DNA of 64,000 nucleotides, from the NCBI RefSeq assembly GCF_040712315.1, contig NC_134018.1:6597001-6661000 (forward strand). The letters run 5' to 3'. Positions 44,705 through 56,310 of this stretch are shown here, piece by piece (the first letter of the stretch is position 1; each line of letters opens with the position of its first letter). The translations under genes were made by a program, and so were the position numbers. The notes under the pieces were generated by a model that was not told the DNA's origin, ran no database searches, and saw nothing but the letters and a program-made list of their open reading frames with translations. This DNA comes from Castanea sativa. Its lineage: Eukaryota; Streptophyta; Magnoliopsida; Fagales; Fagaceae.

Positions 44705-45189
44705 GACCTAGCTTAGGACTTCTCTTTCTCTATATTCAGACTTAATATGTAATGTATATCCAAATGATTAATGAAGAACAATTTTGTTTGATTTTCACTC
44801 GTGTTGTATCTGTTTTTACTTTATTCTTTTTGCACTTGTCGCAAAAGTTTCCCATTAGTACATAGCTAAAAAAAAAAAGGTCAGAGTAAACAAATCTAAC
44901 TCCAAGGATTGCACAATCATAACCTCCACGCAGTCGTGCGCATGTTTTAGTATTAAAAACTTAACAGCAAATGACATGGTTGAGATATCTTAAACAATGC
45001 CTTGGTTAAAAAAAAAGACCTCATATAACGATTAAACCCTTATAATGTGTGGTATTGTTTTCAGTAGGATGTAAGATCCGAGGACCATTCCTTACATAAA
45101 TTTGCTTAACGCTTAAAGATATAGAACTTAAGATCCGAGTTAATGACCAGTAAGGCACTAATTTCCAAACACAATAAGAAATTAACTTT
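44705..45189. other. Gypsy-internal spacer before the tandem array
   Basis: AT-rich DNA between the antisense gene and the tandem array, with degenerate GATCCGAGGACC-like precursors of the array units at about 45,064 and 45,130. Confidence 0.6.
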
Positions 45190-46300
45190 AATCAAGTTTG
45201 TGGTCCGAGGACAAGACTTAACCAATTTCCTATTTGATTCTTAAGATCAGTAACTTTAAATGTTAATTTTTTCAAAGTAGGAGGTCCGAGGACCCAGCAT
45301 AACTAAGGTTCTGTTTAACAAATGACAAGATATCAATTTCCACAAGGTTTGTGGTCCGAGGACGACACTTAACCAAGTTTCTGTTTGATTCTCAAGATCA
45401 GTAACTTCAAATGTTAATTTTCCCCAAGTAGGAGGTCCGAGGACCCGGAATAACTAAGGTTCTGTTTAACAAATGTCAAGATATCAATTTCCACAAGGTT
45501 TGTGGTCCGAGGACGACACTTAACCAAGTTTCTGTTTGATTCTCAAGATCAGTAACTTCAAATGTTAATTTTCCCTGGGCAAGTAGGTCCGAGGACCCGC
45601 ATAACTAAGGTTCTCGTTTTAACAAATGACAAGATATCAATTTCCACAAGGTTTGTGGTCCGAGGACGACACTTAACCAAGTTTCGTTTGATTCTCAAGA
45701 TCGCAACTTCAAATGTTAATTTTCCCCAAGTAGGAGGTCCGAGGACCCGGTATAACTAAGGTTCTCGTTTAACAAATGACAAGATATCAATTTCCACAAG
45801 GTTTGTGGTCCGAGGACGACACTTAACCAAGTTTCGTTTGATTCTCAAGATCGCAACTTCAAATGTTAATTTTCCCAAAGTAGGAGGTCCGAGGACCCGG
45901 CATAACTAAGGTTCTGTTTAACAATTGACAAGATATCAATTTCCTCAAGGTTTGTGGTCCGAGGACGTCACTTAACCAAGGTTCGGTGTGATTCTCAAGA
46001 TCGGAACTTCAAATGTTAATTTTCCCCAAGTAGGAGGTCCGAGGACCCGGCATAACTAAGGTTCTGTTTAACAAATGACAAGATATCAATTTCCACAAGG
46101 TTTGTGGTCCGAGGACCATACCTAACCAAGTTTCTGTTTGATTCTCAAGATCAGTAACTTCAAATGTTAATTTTCCCCAAGTAGGAGGTCCGAGGACCCG
46201 GCATAACTAAGGTTCTGTTTAACAAATGACAAGATATCAATTTCCACAAGGTTTGTGGTCCGAGGACAACACTTAACCAAGTTTCTGTTTGATTCTTGAG
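45190..46300. repeat. Eight-copy 151-bp tandem array within the gypsy element
   Basis: GTTTGTGGTCCGAGGAC starts units at 45,196, 45,347, 45,498, 45,651, 45,801, 45,950, 46,100 and 46,251, a spacing of 149-153 bp. Each unit has two GGTCCGAGGAC motifs, one followed by CCCGGCATAACTAAGG. The array separates the ends of integrase and the antisense gene. The copies are very similar apart from CTG/CAG-associated differences in units at about 45,570-45,900. Confidence 0.95.
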
Positions 46301-46430
46301 AATAGTAGCTGCAAGTGTCAGAGGTACTCATGACTTTGAAATATTAACTGGCAAAAGCACATTTTATTAATAATAATACCTTCTAAGATTATTTACATTC
46401 CATGGGCGTGGTACAATTCTTTCGTCTAGG

Positions 46431-48767
46431 TCAGCTAGCCGATATGACCCTATGCCTGCTACTGAAACAATGCGATAGGGGCCTTCCTACCGGGTCCCGC
46501 CCCCCTGCCGGGTTCTTAGAAGTGCCTACAACTTTTCTTAGTACAAGATCACCAGGTGCAAGTGGTCTTAGCTTCACGTGGGCATCATATCCTCGTTTTA
46601 GCTTCTGTTGATAATAAGCCATTTGGACCATAGCTGTCTCAAGACCTTTCTCCAGGAGTCCATTGTTATTCTCCGGGCTAAAAGAGCTCGTCTTTAGGGT
46701 GGGAAAACCAGATTCCAGAGGTATCACCGCCTCGGCTCCATAAGTCATAGAGAATGGCGTTTCTCCCGTGGACCTACGCGGTGTGGTCCGGTACGTCCAC
46801 AGAACATGAGGGAGCTCTTCTACCCACCTGCCTTTCGCATCGTCCAACCTCTTCTTGAGCCCACTGACTATGACCTTATTAACGGCCTCGGCTTGCCCAT
46901 TTCCCTGAGGATAAGCTGGGGTGGAGTATCTATTTATGATACCCATGTCACCACAATATTGCCTAAAGGCCTTGCTGTCAAATTGAACGCCATTGTCTGA
47001 GATAAGTGTGTGTGGTATACCGAACCTGGTGACAATATTTTTCCAGATAAATTTTCTGGAATCAACATCTCTAATATTTGCTAAGGGCTCGGCCTCAACC
47101 CATTTAGTGAAATAATCTGTTCCCACAAGAAGCCATCTTTTGTTTCCTGCAGCTCTCGGAAACGGCCCCACTATGTCCAACTCCCACTGTGCGAAGGGCC
47201 AAGGACTGGAAAGGGGGTTAAGAACTCCTCCAGGTTGATGGATGTTAGGGGCAAACCTCTGACATTGATCACATTTCCTGGCGTAATCTTGAGCCTCCCT
47301 TTGCATATTTGGCCACCAATAACCCTGAGTCAGAGCTCTGTGGGCTAAGGATCTTCCCCCAGTGTGGCTGCCACAAATCCCTTCATGCAGTTCTTCCAGG
47401 AGCCCTTCCGTTGAGTCAGGGTGCACACACAGCAAGTACGGTCCTGAAAAGGATCGTTTATACAGTTTCTGATCCTCGGACAACCAGAAGCGTGGCACTT
47501 TTCGACGTATCTTATCCGCTTCAGATTTGTCCTTGGGAAGGATGTCATTCCTAAGAAAAGACACGACCGAGTCCATCCAGCTAGGACCAGGCCTTATCAA
47601 ATGAATGCGAGGCGCGTTGACAACAATAAGAGAGGGTTCTAGCAAATCCTCAACGAGGATAACCCTAGGTAAACCTTGAGCCGAAGACATTGCCAGCGTG
47701 GCTAAGGAGTCTGCATGGGTGTTTCCGCTCCGAGAGATATGAGTTAAGACGAAGGAGTCAAATTCAATCTGCTGACGCTTGACCTGGGCCAAATATTCCT
47801 GCATCCTTGGATCTCTAGCCTCCATAGTCCCCGTGACCTGGCCGACCACCAGTTGAGAGTCTGAGAACACATGGATTTCCTTTCCTCCCATTCTATGTAC
47901 CATTTTCATGCCTACCAGGACTGCTTCATATTCGGCCTCATTATTAGTGGCCGAGAACGCCAATCTCAGAGATTTTTCAAAAACAATTCCCTCGGGGGAG
48001 ATCAGGACAAGCCCAACACCTGATCCTTTCTGATTGGCTGCCCCATCCACATACACTTTCCATGTCGGAGATACCGTAGTTGTGATCACACCAACTGATT
48101 TTTCACCCATGCGGGCCTCTTTTAGACTTTCTTTCGGCAATGGTTCGGCAAATTCTGCCACCAAGTCAGCGAGGACCTGGCCCTTCACCGAGGTGCGAGG
48201 CTTGTATTTAACGTCAAAAGCCCCTAGGATGGTCCCCCACTTTGCTATCCTGCCTGAGTAATCGGCACTACGTAGCACTGCTTTGAGAGGCAATTAGGTC
48301 AGAACCACCACAGTGTGAGACTGGAAATAATGGGGAAGTTTGCGCGTGGCATGGACTACAGCCAGAAGCGCTTTTTCCAAGGGCAGATAGCGCACCTCGG
48401 CCTCATTCAAAGACTTACTAATGTAGTAGACCGGTCTTTGCACCCCGCTTTCATTCCTTATAAGGACCAGCCGACTGCGTGACAACCCACCGCGATAAGC
48501 AAACAAAACCTCTCCCGCCTCGGGGCGAGACAAAATGGGCGGCCGAGAAAGATATTGCTTGAGTTGTTGGAAAGCTAACGCGCAGTCCTCGGTCCATTGG
48601 AACCCTTTCCATTTATTCAACAATTGGAAGAAAGGACGGCACCGGTCAGCTGACCGAGAGATAAATCTATTCAATGCAGCAATTATTTCGGTCAATTTCT
48701 GGATCTCTTTTCGGGTTCCGAGGCGACCGCAAATTCCCGAATAGCCTCGACACCGTGCTAGGTTCAC
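46431..48767 (-). pseudogene. Gypsy pol: RT end, RNase H, plant-type RNase H, integrase
   Basis: The minus-strand frame at 48,767-48,294 has the RT connection and first RNase H. It ends in a TAA, directly followed by a 620-codon frame (48,293-46,431). The first part of that frame holds an RNase H-like domain (YVDGAANQKGSGVGLVL; NNEAEYEAVLVGMK). The second holds the integrase zinc-binding region (HTGGRSLAHRALTQGYWW; CDQCQRFAP) and catalytic core (WELDIVGPFPRA; D at VGTDYFTKW; ISDNGVQF; AYPQGNGQAEAVNKV). The single stop between the two frames is the only break seen in this part. In the virus-like life cycle the integrase inserts the cDNA and RNase H removes the RNA template. Confidence 0.9.
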
Positions 48768-50220
48768 CTCGATGCCTCTCGTGGGTAATCATGTATCCCA
48801 AAAACTTTCCGATCCCACGCCAAAAGAGCACTTTGAGGCGTTAAGGCGCGCTTGTACTTTCTTAGCACCCGGAAGGTGTCGGCTAGATCTTTCACGTGCG
48901 AGGGTATTGTTTTGCTCTTAACCACCATATCATCCACATATACTTCATCAGCCTTCCCCAGCTTGCCGTTCAAACATTCTAGTCATCATCCTTTGGTAGG
49001 TAGCCCCGCATTTTTCAACCCAAATGGCATAACCTTATAATGATAGTTCCTGCCAGAGTAATGAAAGCGCCTTCTCCTGGTCCTCCAACGCTAAGGGAAT
49101 CGATGGTAACCCCGGAAGGCGTCCATAAAACTCATTCAGGATGTCCGACGGTAGCATCCACCGCTGATCAATACAAGGCATTGGGAACGAATCCTTGGGG
49201 CGTGCCTTGTTCGAGATCGAAAAGTCCACACATACCCTCCACGTTCCATTCTTCTTTTTAACAACGACCGTACGAGCCAACCATTCTGGGGTAGAAAACT
49301 TCTTTGATAGCCCTAGCCCTTTTGAGTTTAAGCACCTCTTCCTTCATAGCCCTCGGAATGTTCTCTGAAGAACGCCGAGGCGGGCCGTCTTCTCGAACAA
49401 TAGCCGGGTTGACATTTAAATGATGAAAAATGAAGTTCGGATCGACGCCCCGGAGCTTCGTAAGGATCCCACGCAAAAACATCAATATTGTCCTTCGTAA
49501 ATTCTAACAATTCGATCTTCTCTTGGCGTGGCAAAAGTATGCCGACCCGGAAGAACCTCTCCGAGCCATTGGCTACCGGAAATTTCTCTAACTCCTCACA
49601 ATGTGTCTCTCCTCCGTCACCGTTCCGTATGAATCGGAGCCGTTAACCGCTATAAGTCTTTGTGATTAAAGCCGAAGGCTCGACTTCGTCCGATGCATCG
49701 CAGCCGATATGCACTGCCCGGCTACCGATTGGCCGCCGAGGATTTCCTCAACACATTCCCCGAGGGAATTTAACTTTAACATGTAAGGTAGAGGAGACTT
49801 CAAGCGCGTGCGCCCAAGGCCCGGTGAGGATGGCCGTATATGGGGAGTACGCGTCAACCACAATGAAATCCACCTCAACCGTTTCGAGCCGGATTGAACG
49901 GGCAAACGGATCCGTCCCTTCGCACAACGGCTCTCCTTCAAAGCTTATAAGCGGCGAATCATAAGGAGTAAGATCTTCCAACTTCAACCTTAACCCCTTA
50001 AATAGATCGGGTACATGATATTCGCACCGCCGCCCCGATCTATCATCACCCTTCTCACATCATAATTCCCTATCCTAAGCGTAACTACAAGGGCATCTTT
50101 ACGGGGCCGGATAGTCCCTACCTTATCCTCGCTCGAGAATCCTAAGACGGGCAAAGTGCCCCTCAACCTCTTCGGCTCCGCTCGCATCCTCGGCCCGAGA
50201 ATGGGAAACCGCCATCACCC
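48764..50220 (-). pseudogene. Gypsy protease and reverse transcriptase, heavily frameshifted
   Basis: Pieces of protease and RT are recognisable in changing frames. They include a protease-like IDRGGGANIMYP near 50,030-50,010 (the usual active site is DxGS/DxGA), RT entry KKKNGTWRVCVDF near 49,255-49,215, and the RT catalytic YVDDMVVKS near 48,935-48,905. The frame changes every 100-250 bp. This region coincides with the CTG/CAG-depleted patch described in the findings, so some of the breaks may be consensus errors and not mutations. Confidence 0.8.
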
Positions 50221-51642
50221 TAGTGGGACCCGAGCGTCCTACTGTGTGCAGCGAAGATAACATTGATTGTTCCCAATGCCGGCCGAGACGAATTGTTCCT
50301 CTCGATTGTTTGAGCCGGACCGCTGCCCCGCCCGCAGGTTGACACAAGTGCGCTCTTTCGCTTTTCCTTCACCGATAAGTCGCTCCAAATGGTTCCAAAG
50401 GGTCCGAGTTCTCGGTAGTGTGGCCCACATCCCGATGGTACCGACAAAAGAGGTTCGATTCCTCTTCGCAGATCCCCCGACATCTTACCAGTGCCATTTG
50501 AAGAAGGGCTCCTTACGAACTTTCTCCAACAACCGATGCACCGGTTCTCGAAACACAAGGCTCACGGCCCGAGGTGCCGCCGAGCCGGATTGCCCAACGT
50601 AATCTCTCCTCGGCCTCGTTATTGTGGTACCCGTCCGACCTGAAATCCCTTCTCTCCTCATGGGATAACCTTCTCCTTTCCTTTCCTTGCCGTTGGTCTT
50701 CCTCCACTCTCTTGTACTCGTCAATACGGTCCATGAGGCGACGTACACCGCGGACGGGCTTTTAGTCAAAGACTTTCTCGTGTCGTGATCGCAGGGAAGG
50801 CCTACCTTAAAGGTATTAAGCGCCACCTCATCAAAGTCGCCATCTATTTCATTAAACATCTCCCAGTAACGGTCGGAGTATGCTTTCAACGTCTCCCCTT
50901 CCCTCATGGTCATGGATAACAGCGAGTCCAATGGCCGAGGTACTCTGCTACACGTAATGAATCGCGAAGCGAATGCTCTAGTAAGCTCCCCAAACGAACC
51001 TATGGACCCCGATTTGAGGCCGTTGAACCACCTCATAGCAACAGGTCCCAGGCTAGAGGGGAAAACTTTACACATCAGGGTCTCGTTGTGAGAGTGCACC
51101 GCCATCCTCTGGTTAAAGTGACTCACGTGCTCCACCGGATCAGTCCGGCCATTGTAGATGGTAAAAGTGGGCTGGGTAAACCTCCTGGGAAGCCTTCCTT
51201 TCTCAATCCTCCGTGTAAACGGAGATTTGGAGAGTTGGTGCAACGCCCTACTCATAGCATCGTTGTCTAAGCCCCTAGAACGAAGCTTCTTACGTCTGCG
51301 GGTTGGCTAGTCGTCCTCCTCACCAGAGGACGTTGCACTGGTGGGGGAGTGCGACCTTGAGCTGTAGCCACCTCCCCTATCCTCCTCTGAGGAAGGATTA
51401 GACGAGGACGGTGAAAACCTACATTTAGCACGGCGTAACTTCCTCTTCAAACGATTGATTTCCTTCTGTATGGACTTAGAACCCTCCTCGTAGGTAGTGC
51501 TACCCCCACCATGAGTATGGCTAGCCCCTGGGTATTCTGTATGGATGCTTCCCTCACGATCCCTTCGATGCTCAAGACGCTCAAAAAGATCCTCCGGCTG
51601 TGATCCCTGTGACTCTGCATGGTGAGAACCCAAGCCTACCAT
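50221..51642 (-). pseudogene. Gypsy gag
   Basis: The gag frame starts at 51,642 (MVGLGSHHAESQ), passes an in-frame TAG at 51,307, and continues in the same frame through MSRALHQLSKSPF. The conserved Retrotrans_gag core follows (NQRMAVHSHNETLMCKVFPS, AMRWFNGLKSGSI, SFGELTRAFASRF, MREGETLKAYSDRYWEMFNE). The frame is lost near 50,490. A nucleocapsid-like Cys/His segment containing YHRDVGHTTE lies near 50,440-50,400. N-terminal basic and Ser-rich linkers are typical of Tat-type gag. Confidence 0.88.
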
Positions 51643-51669
51643 AATATTCCCACTCCTTCTAGACTAGAT

Positions 51670-51688
51670 TCCCACAGACGGCGCCAAT
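51670..51688 (-). promoter_or_regulatory. Primer binding site of the gypsy element
   Basis: On the minus strand TTGGCGCCGTCTGTGGGAA follows the 5' LTR after an A. TGGCGCCGT matches the complement of the 3' end of plant tRNA-Asp, the primer reported for several Tat-type elements. The match beyond the first nine bases is partial. Confidence 0.7.
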
Positions 51689-52378
51689 TGTAAGTGCACA
51701 ATTGCACCTGGACCCAAAGACAATCACGGGTTCAAGCCCAATGAGCCTTAAACAATAAAATTTGTAGAGTGTGAGCTTGAAACCTAGGTTAGAAGTACTG
51801 GGAGCTCAATAACAGGTTTTTATAAACAAATACAGGTAAGTAACGAACAATAATTGCAATGGATCTCCTCGGAATCGAGCCAAGGACTACTTCTTTAGTA
51901 TTTCTCTTTCTTCCTTAAAGATTACAATTTCTCAATTTCTTTCTTAGCTACCCCCCCCTATTTCTTTGGCCTTTACCCCCCTTTTATACTTCCTTCCCTG
52001 ATACTTTTGAACAATGACTAGAAGTTTCCACCTCACTGTTCAGGGGTCACCTCCCCATTAATGTGACCAGGGAGGTAGGTGCAGAGCCTCTAATGCGGTG
52101 TTGGCAGCCTTTACTCTTGATATTTTCTTTAATACTGGTGCATCTAGAAGATTCAGGATGTCCCCTTTTATCCATTAGTCTTTCCAGAGTTGTGCCTTGA
52201 CCTTTATAATAAAATCTTGAGTTCTCTTGGATCTGTCCGAGGTGAAACTCTCCCTCGGCTGTATCCTCGGACCCTCGGCGTATGGGCCAACTCATAGAGT
52301 TTAATCCTGGAGCAGGTCGGCCCTCCATGTTACAACCCAAAGGCCCATAGGCCCACTTGGGTCCTTTTACTCCCCACA
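51689..52378 (-). repeat. 5' LTR of the gypsy element
   Basis: A 690-bp copy of 40,970-41,659 with about 17-20 differences by eye, mostly transitions. Confidence 0.95.
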
Positions 52379-53297
52379 ACATATAAATCATATCATTGAA
52401 ACAGTGCGGAAAATAAATAACACAACGATATAATAACCTGGGAAAATCGAATCGGTAAAAAACCTGGGGAGGATTTAATCTAGTTATCCTCAAGGTAAAA
52501 CGAATCCACTATGAAAGAATTGAAGTTTACACAATAGCGACTTAGACCATTAAAATCCTATTACTACCTCGAGTAAAAAACTTACTACCACGACTACGTA
52601 ACAGCTCCGAGTTCACGACTATTTCTTTCTTAGATTTACAGCAAGTACGAGCACTCCCGTTTGTGTATCTTTAAGCTCTTACTGCAATAACTGAATGATC
52701 ACCAAACTCTCGATATCAATCTCGATCTTGATAACCTTAAGTATATGTAAAGGCTAACACATTTAGATCTCATAAGAAATTCACATACACAGCATAAACA
52801 ATAACTGCAACAACCTTTAAAATGTGACTAGGGTTTTCCTTTTTATACCTAAGGCAAAACATAAAACCCTACACATCAAACAAGCTTGGGTTGAGTTGGA
52901 AAAATTCTGTAGAAAAACAATCTGCATGAGCTTTGATTGATCGAGTCTAATTTTTGAGTGATCAAGCCAGGCAGATTTACACAGTAAATTTTGTAGTGCA
53001 CTCAATTCTAACTTTACACATAAACATACTTTGAGCAAGTCTAAAAACAAGACTAAACGTTTTGATCATGGTTTGCCAACATTACAAAATGAAGTTTTAA
53101 TATATTTAAACCAAAAGTCTTAGAACCCAACAATATGGGAAAACTATAACTCAGATTGCATTCTATGTTCATAAAAAGAAACCCCACATTCATATTTGTC
53201 AATGAATTGAATATGGCTAATACTACAATTATTAACCAGCTCAAGCATTATAAAGAAATCATCAAAATATTGATAAATATGATTACATGGTATTTGC

Positions 53298-54558
53298 TAA
53301 ATATTAAGAATCTTACAACCTTTATTTACAAGGCTACCGAGTTTGAGCCACAACACCACAAAGCTTGTAAGAGCATTATTATTGGTGGTGCTAAAAAGTC
53401 ATATTGCAATTTTTAGCACCACCAATTCTAAAATCTAAGTCGCAATAGTGGAGGTAAACTTAAAAATTTTAGCCCCTCATCTACGGTGTACAGCCATCTA
53501 TAGTTATGCACTGTAGCAAAAAGTTATAAAAAAAAAAAATATATATATATTTTATTAAACTTTCCATTAAAATAATGTTTCTTTCCCTTTATTTTTATTT
53601 TTCTCTTTTTTTTTTCTCTTCCCGTTACACAAACTCTCTTCGAACCAAGTATCAAGCATGTGTGATACTCCCTTTGCATGTGTTTGGTTTTTACCTTTAG
53701 CTCTGCTCTTTTTTCTTTTTTTGGTTTTTCTGCTCTCATTTTTTGTTCTTCTTCGCTAGTTTTTTATGAGTATTGGTTACAGTGGTGGGGTTGTGGCTGT
53801 GTTGGTGGTTTCCATGGCTTTGATGGTGGTTGTGGTTGTGTTTTGGCTATTGAATGAAATATTATTTTATTATAGTGTTTATATTGTTTCATTGTATTAA
53901 AGGCTAAAATAAAACCACTAATGTCGTATGACTTGTAAACTGAGAAGGTAAAATAGATAAAGTATTTTTTTGTGGTGCCAAATAGCTAAAAAAAATAGCT
54001 CTACCAATGTGAATGCTCTAACCAAGATGATCTAGGAATTGAAAGTATATTATTCTCCATTGCTTTTTCAGTAATAAAGTATCCAATACAACCTAGAACC
54101 CAACAATAAATTCGAGGGCCATGCTCACGTAAAACCAATCTACTTCAAGTCCTCAAAAATCCTCACTCCTTTTGTTTCCAATGTTGGGTTTTACATCAAT
54201 TATAGTAGAATTATCAATAAGTAGAGATTCACAAAGTCTGTTTCCAAAAAAACTGGATGCATAGAGGCTCGATAGCTGGAGAAGGTATATGGTGTACCAG
54301 GCATATATGCCGGGTACAAGATATAATTTTTGTTGTAGCAGAATGCTTTAAGGGATTTTCCCAGTTAAAATGTTGTTTCAAAAATTCAACCGGCTCAAAA
54401 ATGTCTTACTTGACATACTTTAAGGAATTTGACCAAAAAGTTGGTTTACAGATAAATCAATAGATTTCAGTGATCTCATATCACCTATATTCTATGGAAT
54501 CCCTCTAGTCAAGATATTAATTGACAGATTCAATGATTGTAGTCCTTGGAGGCTACGT
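53298..54558 (-). pseudogene. Relic of a second LRR receptor-like protein gene (C-terminal part)
   Basis: The sequence aligns with 6,960-7,470 of the intact receptor gene: TAAGAATCTTACAAC, CAAAGCTTGTA, GATCTAGGAATTGAAAGTA, TATTATTCTCCATT, ACGTAAAACCAATCTACTTC, TTCAATGATTGTAGTCCTTG. It corresponds to the last LRRs, the transmembrane region and the 3' end. It is interrupted by a 648-bp MITE (53,371-54,018) and by about 65 bp of unrelated sequence near 54,277-54,341. Homology stops abruptly at 54,558, and frameshifts are frequent. The other ~850 codons are absent. Confidence 0.85.
53371..54018. mobile_element. PIF/Harbinger-like MITE inside the receptor relic
   Basis: The 648-bp element has ends GAGCATTATTATTGGTGGTGCTA and, read inward from the right, GAGCATTCACATTGGTAGAGCTA. 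It is flanked by the 3-bp duplication TAA (53,368-53,370 and 54,019-54,021), the target type of PIF/Harbinger. Removing it rejoins the receptor-like homology on both sides. No transposase is present. Confidence 0.85.
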
Positions 54559-54775
54559 CTATTTGAGAACAACTTATTTAGCTGAAACTAAAAACTTTTT
54601 GCTAAAAGTACTATAAAAAAAATTTAAAAAAAAAAAAAAAAAAATAAAAGTTAGCCCAATAGTACAGTAAGATCCATGAATAATACTACAAAGTGTAATA
54701 TAACCCATGAATAGTAGCAAAAAAAAGCTGAAAACTCTAATAAGTTTCAACTTTCATCACTTCCCAAACGCACTC
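54559..54775. mobile_element. hAT-like MITE fragment
   Basis: It contains TTTAGCTGAAACTAAAAACT, GCTAAAAGTACTATA, ACCCATGAATAGTAGCAAAA and CCCAAACGC-type segments. These match a hAT-like MITE family that is very common in woody eudicots. It directly abuts the break in the receptor relic. Confidence 0.55.
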
Positions 54776-56128
54776 TTTATCATACATACAAAATAAGCAT
54801 TGATTTGTTTTTTCTTAAAAAAAAAAAAAAAAAAAAGGGCTATTGCCATGAACAGAGCCCCCCCGGCCCCCCCCAATTTACTAATTTTAGCAATTTTATT
54901 TTATAAAAGTACATTTTTACCCCTGAACAATATCATTAATTCTTTTAAGAGTACTATTATAGTCATAATTTTTTCTACAACATTTTTACAAACTGTTAAG
55001 GAAGCAAATTCTTATAAGTTCACATTTGGGCCCACCGCTTACATTATTTTTTTTTTACTTACCAATAACTACTCATCACATTAACAATTTGTAAAAAAGT
55101 TTGTAGCTCTAGAATTTTCCTCATTTTAAACACTATAAAAAAAATTATAAATCTAAAATCTAAAACAAAATATATAAGATAAAAAATAAAAATAAAAATA
55201 GTCCAACAACAAAAATTACCAATAATAAAACTATAAAAAAAATTAAAAAAAAATAAGCCTAATCAACCAATTTTACCCAAAATAAATAACTTGACCTTTT
55301 AAAAAATTTTAAACAAAATAATTTTGTTCTTACCCAACAGCGCATACATCGAAGATAAAAAAATAAAAATAAAAATAAAAAAAATCAAAGGCTAAGCAAT
55401 AACAGAGTCGAAAACTAAAGTCATTGCACACAACTAACAAGAAAGCAACCTCCTTAACTCTAAGTTTTGACTCCATTCCTGACTACTGCTATTGTGTTCA
55501 TCCTTATAAGAATTGAAGCATAGATAAAATATTCATTATTTTTGACAAATATTTTATATAACAAAAATCTTTTATAATTTCTTATTTTGTGTTGGTTCAA
55601 ATGGATTTTTTTTCCTCAAGCTTGCAGGGCATGGACTTTAGATAAGAGGTTCAACTCTTTATAACGCTAAGCATTGACTGTAACTCTATAAGTCTTGTAC
55701 ATGGAACAAATCAAGATAAGAATATAGTCCATTTGGTTAGCCTTAGAGCTTGATTTGCTAGACATCAATTTTCTTCCTCGGCAAAAATCGGACTTATTTT
55801 AGACAAAAATTTCACTGATTATTACTACTTGTGTACAAAATTCAAGGATCATTAAATTGGAATAGGTCCCTTACTAACCTAACCAATTGGAATATGATGA
55901 AATTTCTTCCCATGCACACTAACGTTGTGTACACCAAATTTTTCTGCATTTGATAATGATATGTTGTGGAAAGGTGTAATCTAAGTCCAACATGCTTAAG
56001 AGTTGTAGTTGAGACCATGGCCCAAAAGCTTTATTACTCAATTCTTTTGTGTGGAAAATTAAACACTCATTTGATGTAATCGGAAACAACGAAATTTATT
56101 ATATTGTGTGATTAGATATTAAATTATA
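54776..56128. other. AT-rich DNA with a third copy of the upstream block
   Basis: Mostly A/T-rich with no gene. The segment at 55,755-55,960 (ACATCAATTTTCTTCCTCGG ... TTATTTTAGAC ... GTTGTGTACAC) is related to blocks at 11.6 and 22.7 kb. It lies about 1.2 kb upstream of the receptor relic, mirroring the intact gene. Confidence 0.55.
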
Positions 56129-56310
56129 GGTCATGCTAACGAGTGCCCTTAGGGCATTGGTTAACAATCCATTTTAGGAATGTTTTGACACCATTTTTAT
56201 GAGAAATGAAAAAAACTGTCAAAACATTAGTTGCTTTTTTTCTTTTCTCATAAAAACTTTCTTTAAATGAATTATTAACCAATGTCCTAAGAGCATTCGT
56301 GAGCATTTTC
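56129..56310. mobile_element. MITE, family A copy 2
   Basis: The ends read inward as CATGCTAACGAGTGCCC...GGCATTGGTTAACAATCCATT and ATGCTCACGAATGCTC...GACATTGGTTAATAATTCATT. This is the same family as 16,691-16,875. The AT-rich core is also related (AAAAAACTGTCAAAACATTA). Confidence 0.8.

Larger units (their letters stand above)
40970..52378 (-). mobile_element. Ty3/gypsy LTR retrotransposon, Tat-type, nearly full length
   Basis: An 11,409-bp element with two 690-bp LTRs and a perfect 5-bp target duplication ACATA (40,965-40,969 and 52,379-52,383). On the minus strand the order is 5' LTR, PBS, gag, protease, RT, RNase H, a second (plant-type) RNase H, integrase, tandem array, an antisense extra gene, and 3' LTR. 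An RNase H of the kind found in plant Tat elements before the integrase, plus an antisense gene downstream of pol, places it in the Tat group. The LTRs differ at roughly 2-3% of positions by eye, suggesting fairly recent insertion. Several stops and many frameshifts make it non-autonomous as written. Confidence 0.95.
40872..53132 (-). mobile_element. Solo LTR split by a nested gypsy element
   Basis: The outer ends are TG at 40,872 and CA at 53,132, flanked by a perfect 5-bp duplication ATATG (40,867-40,871 and 53,133-53,137). Removing the gypsy insertion leaves about 850 bp of LTR-like sequence: 40,872-40,969 and 52,384-53,132. No internal retrotransposon region is present, so it is a solo LTR formed by recombination. 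It was then hit by the gypsy element. On the minus strand the LTR begins TGTTGGGTTC, which is common in Copia-type LTRs, but the family is inferred. Confidence 0.75.

Noticed and set aside
45190..46300. Regularly spaced repeats considered as a CRISPR array
   Set aside because: The whole 151-bp unit repeats, with no unique spacers, inside a plant retrotransposon.
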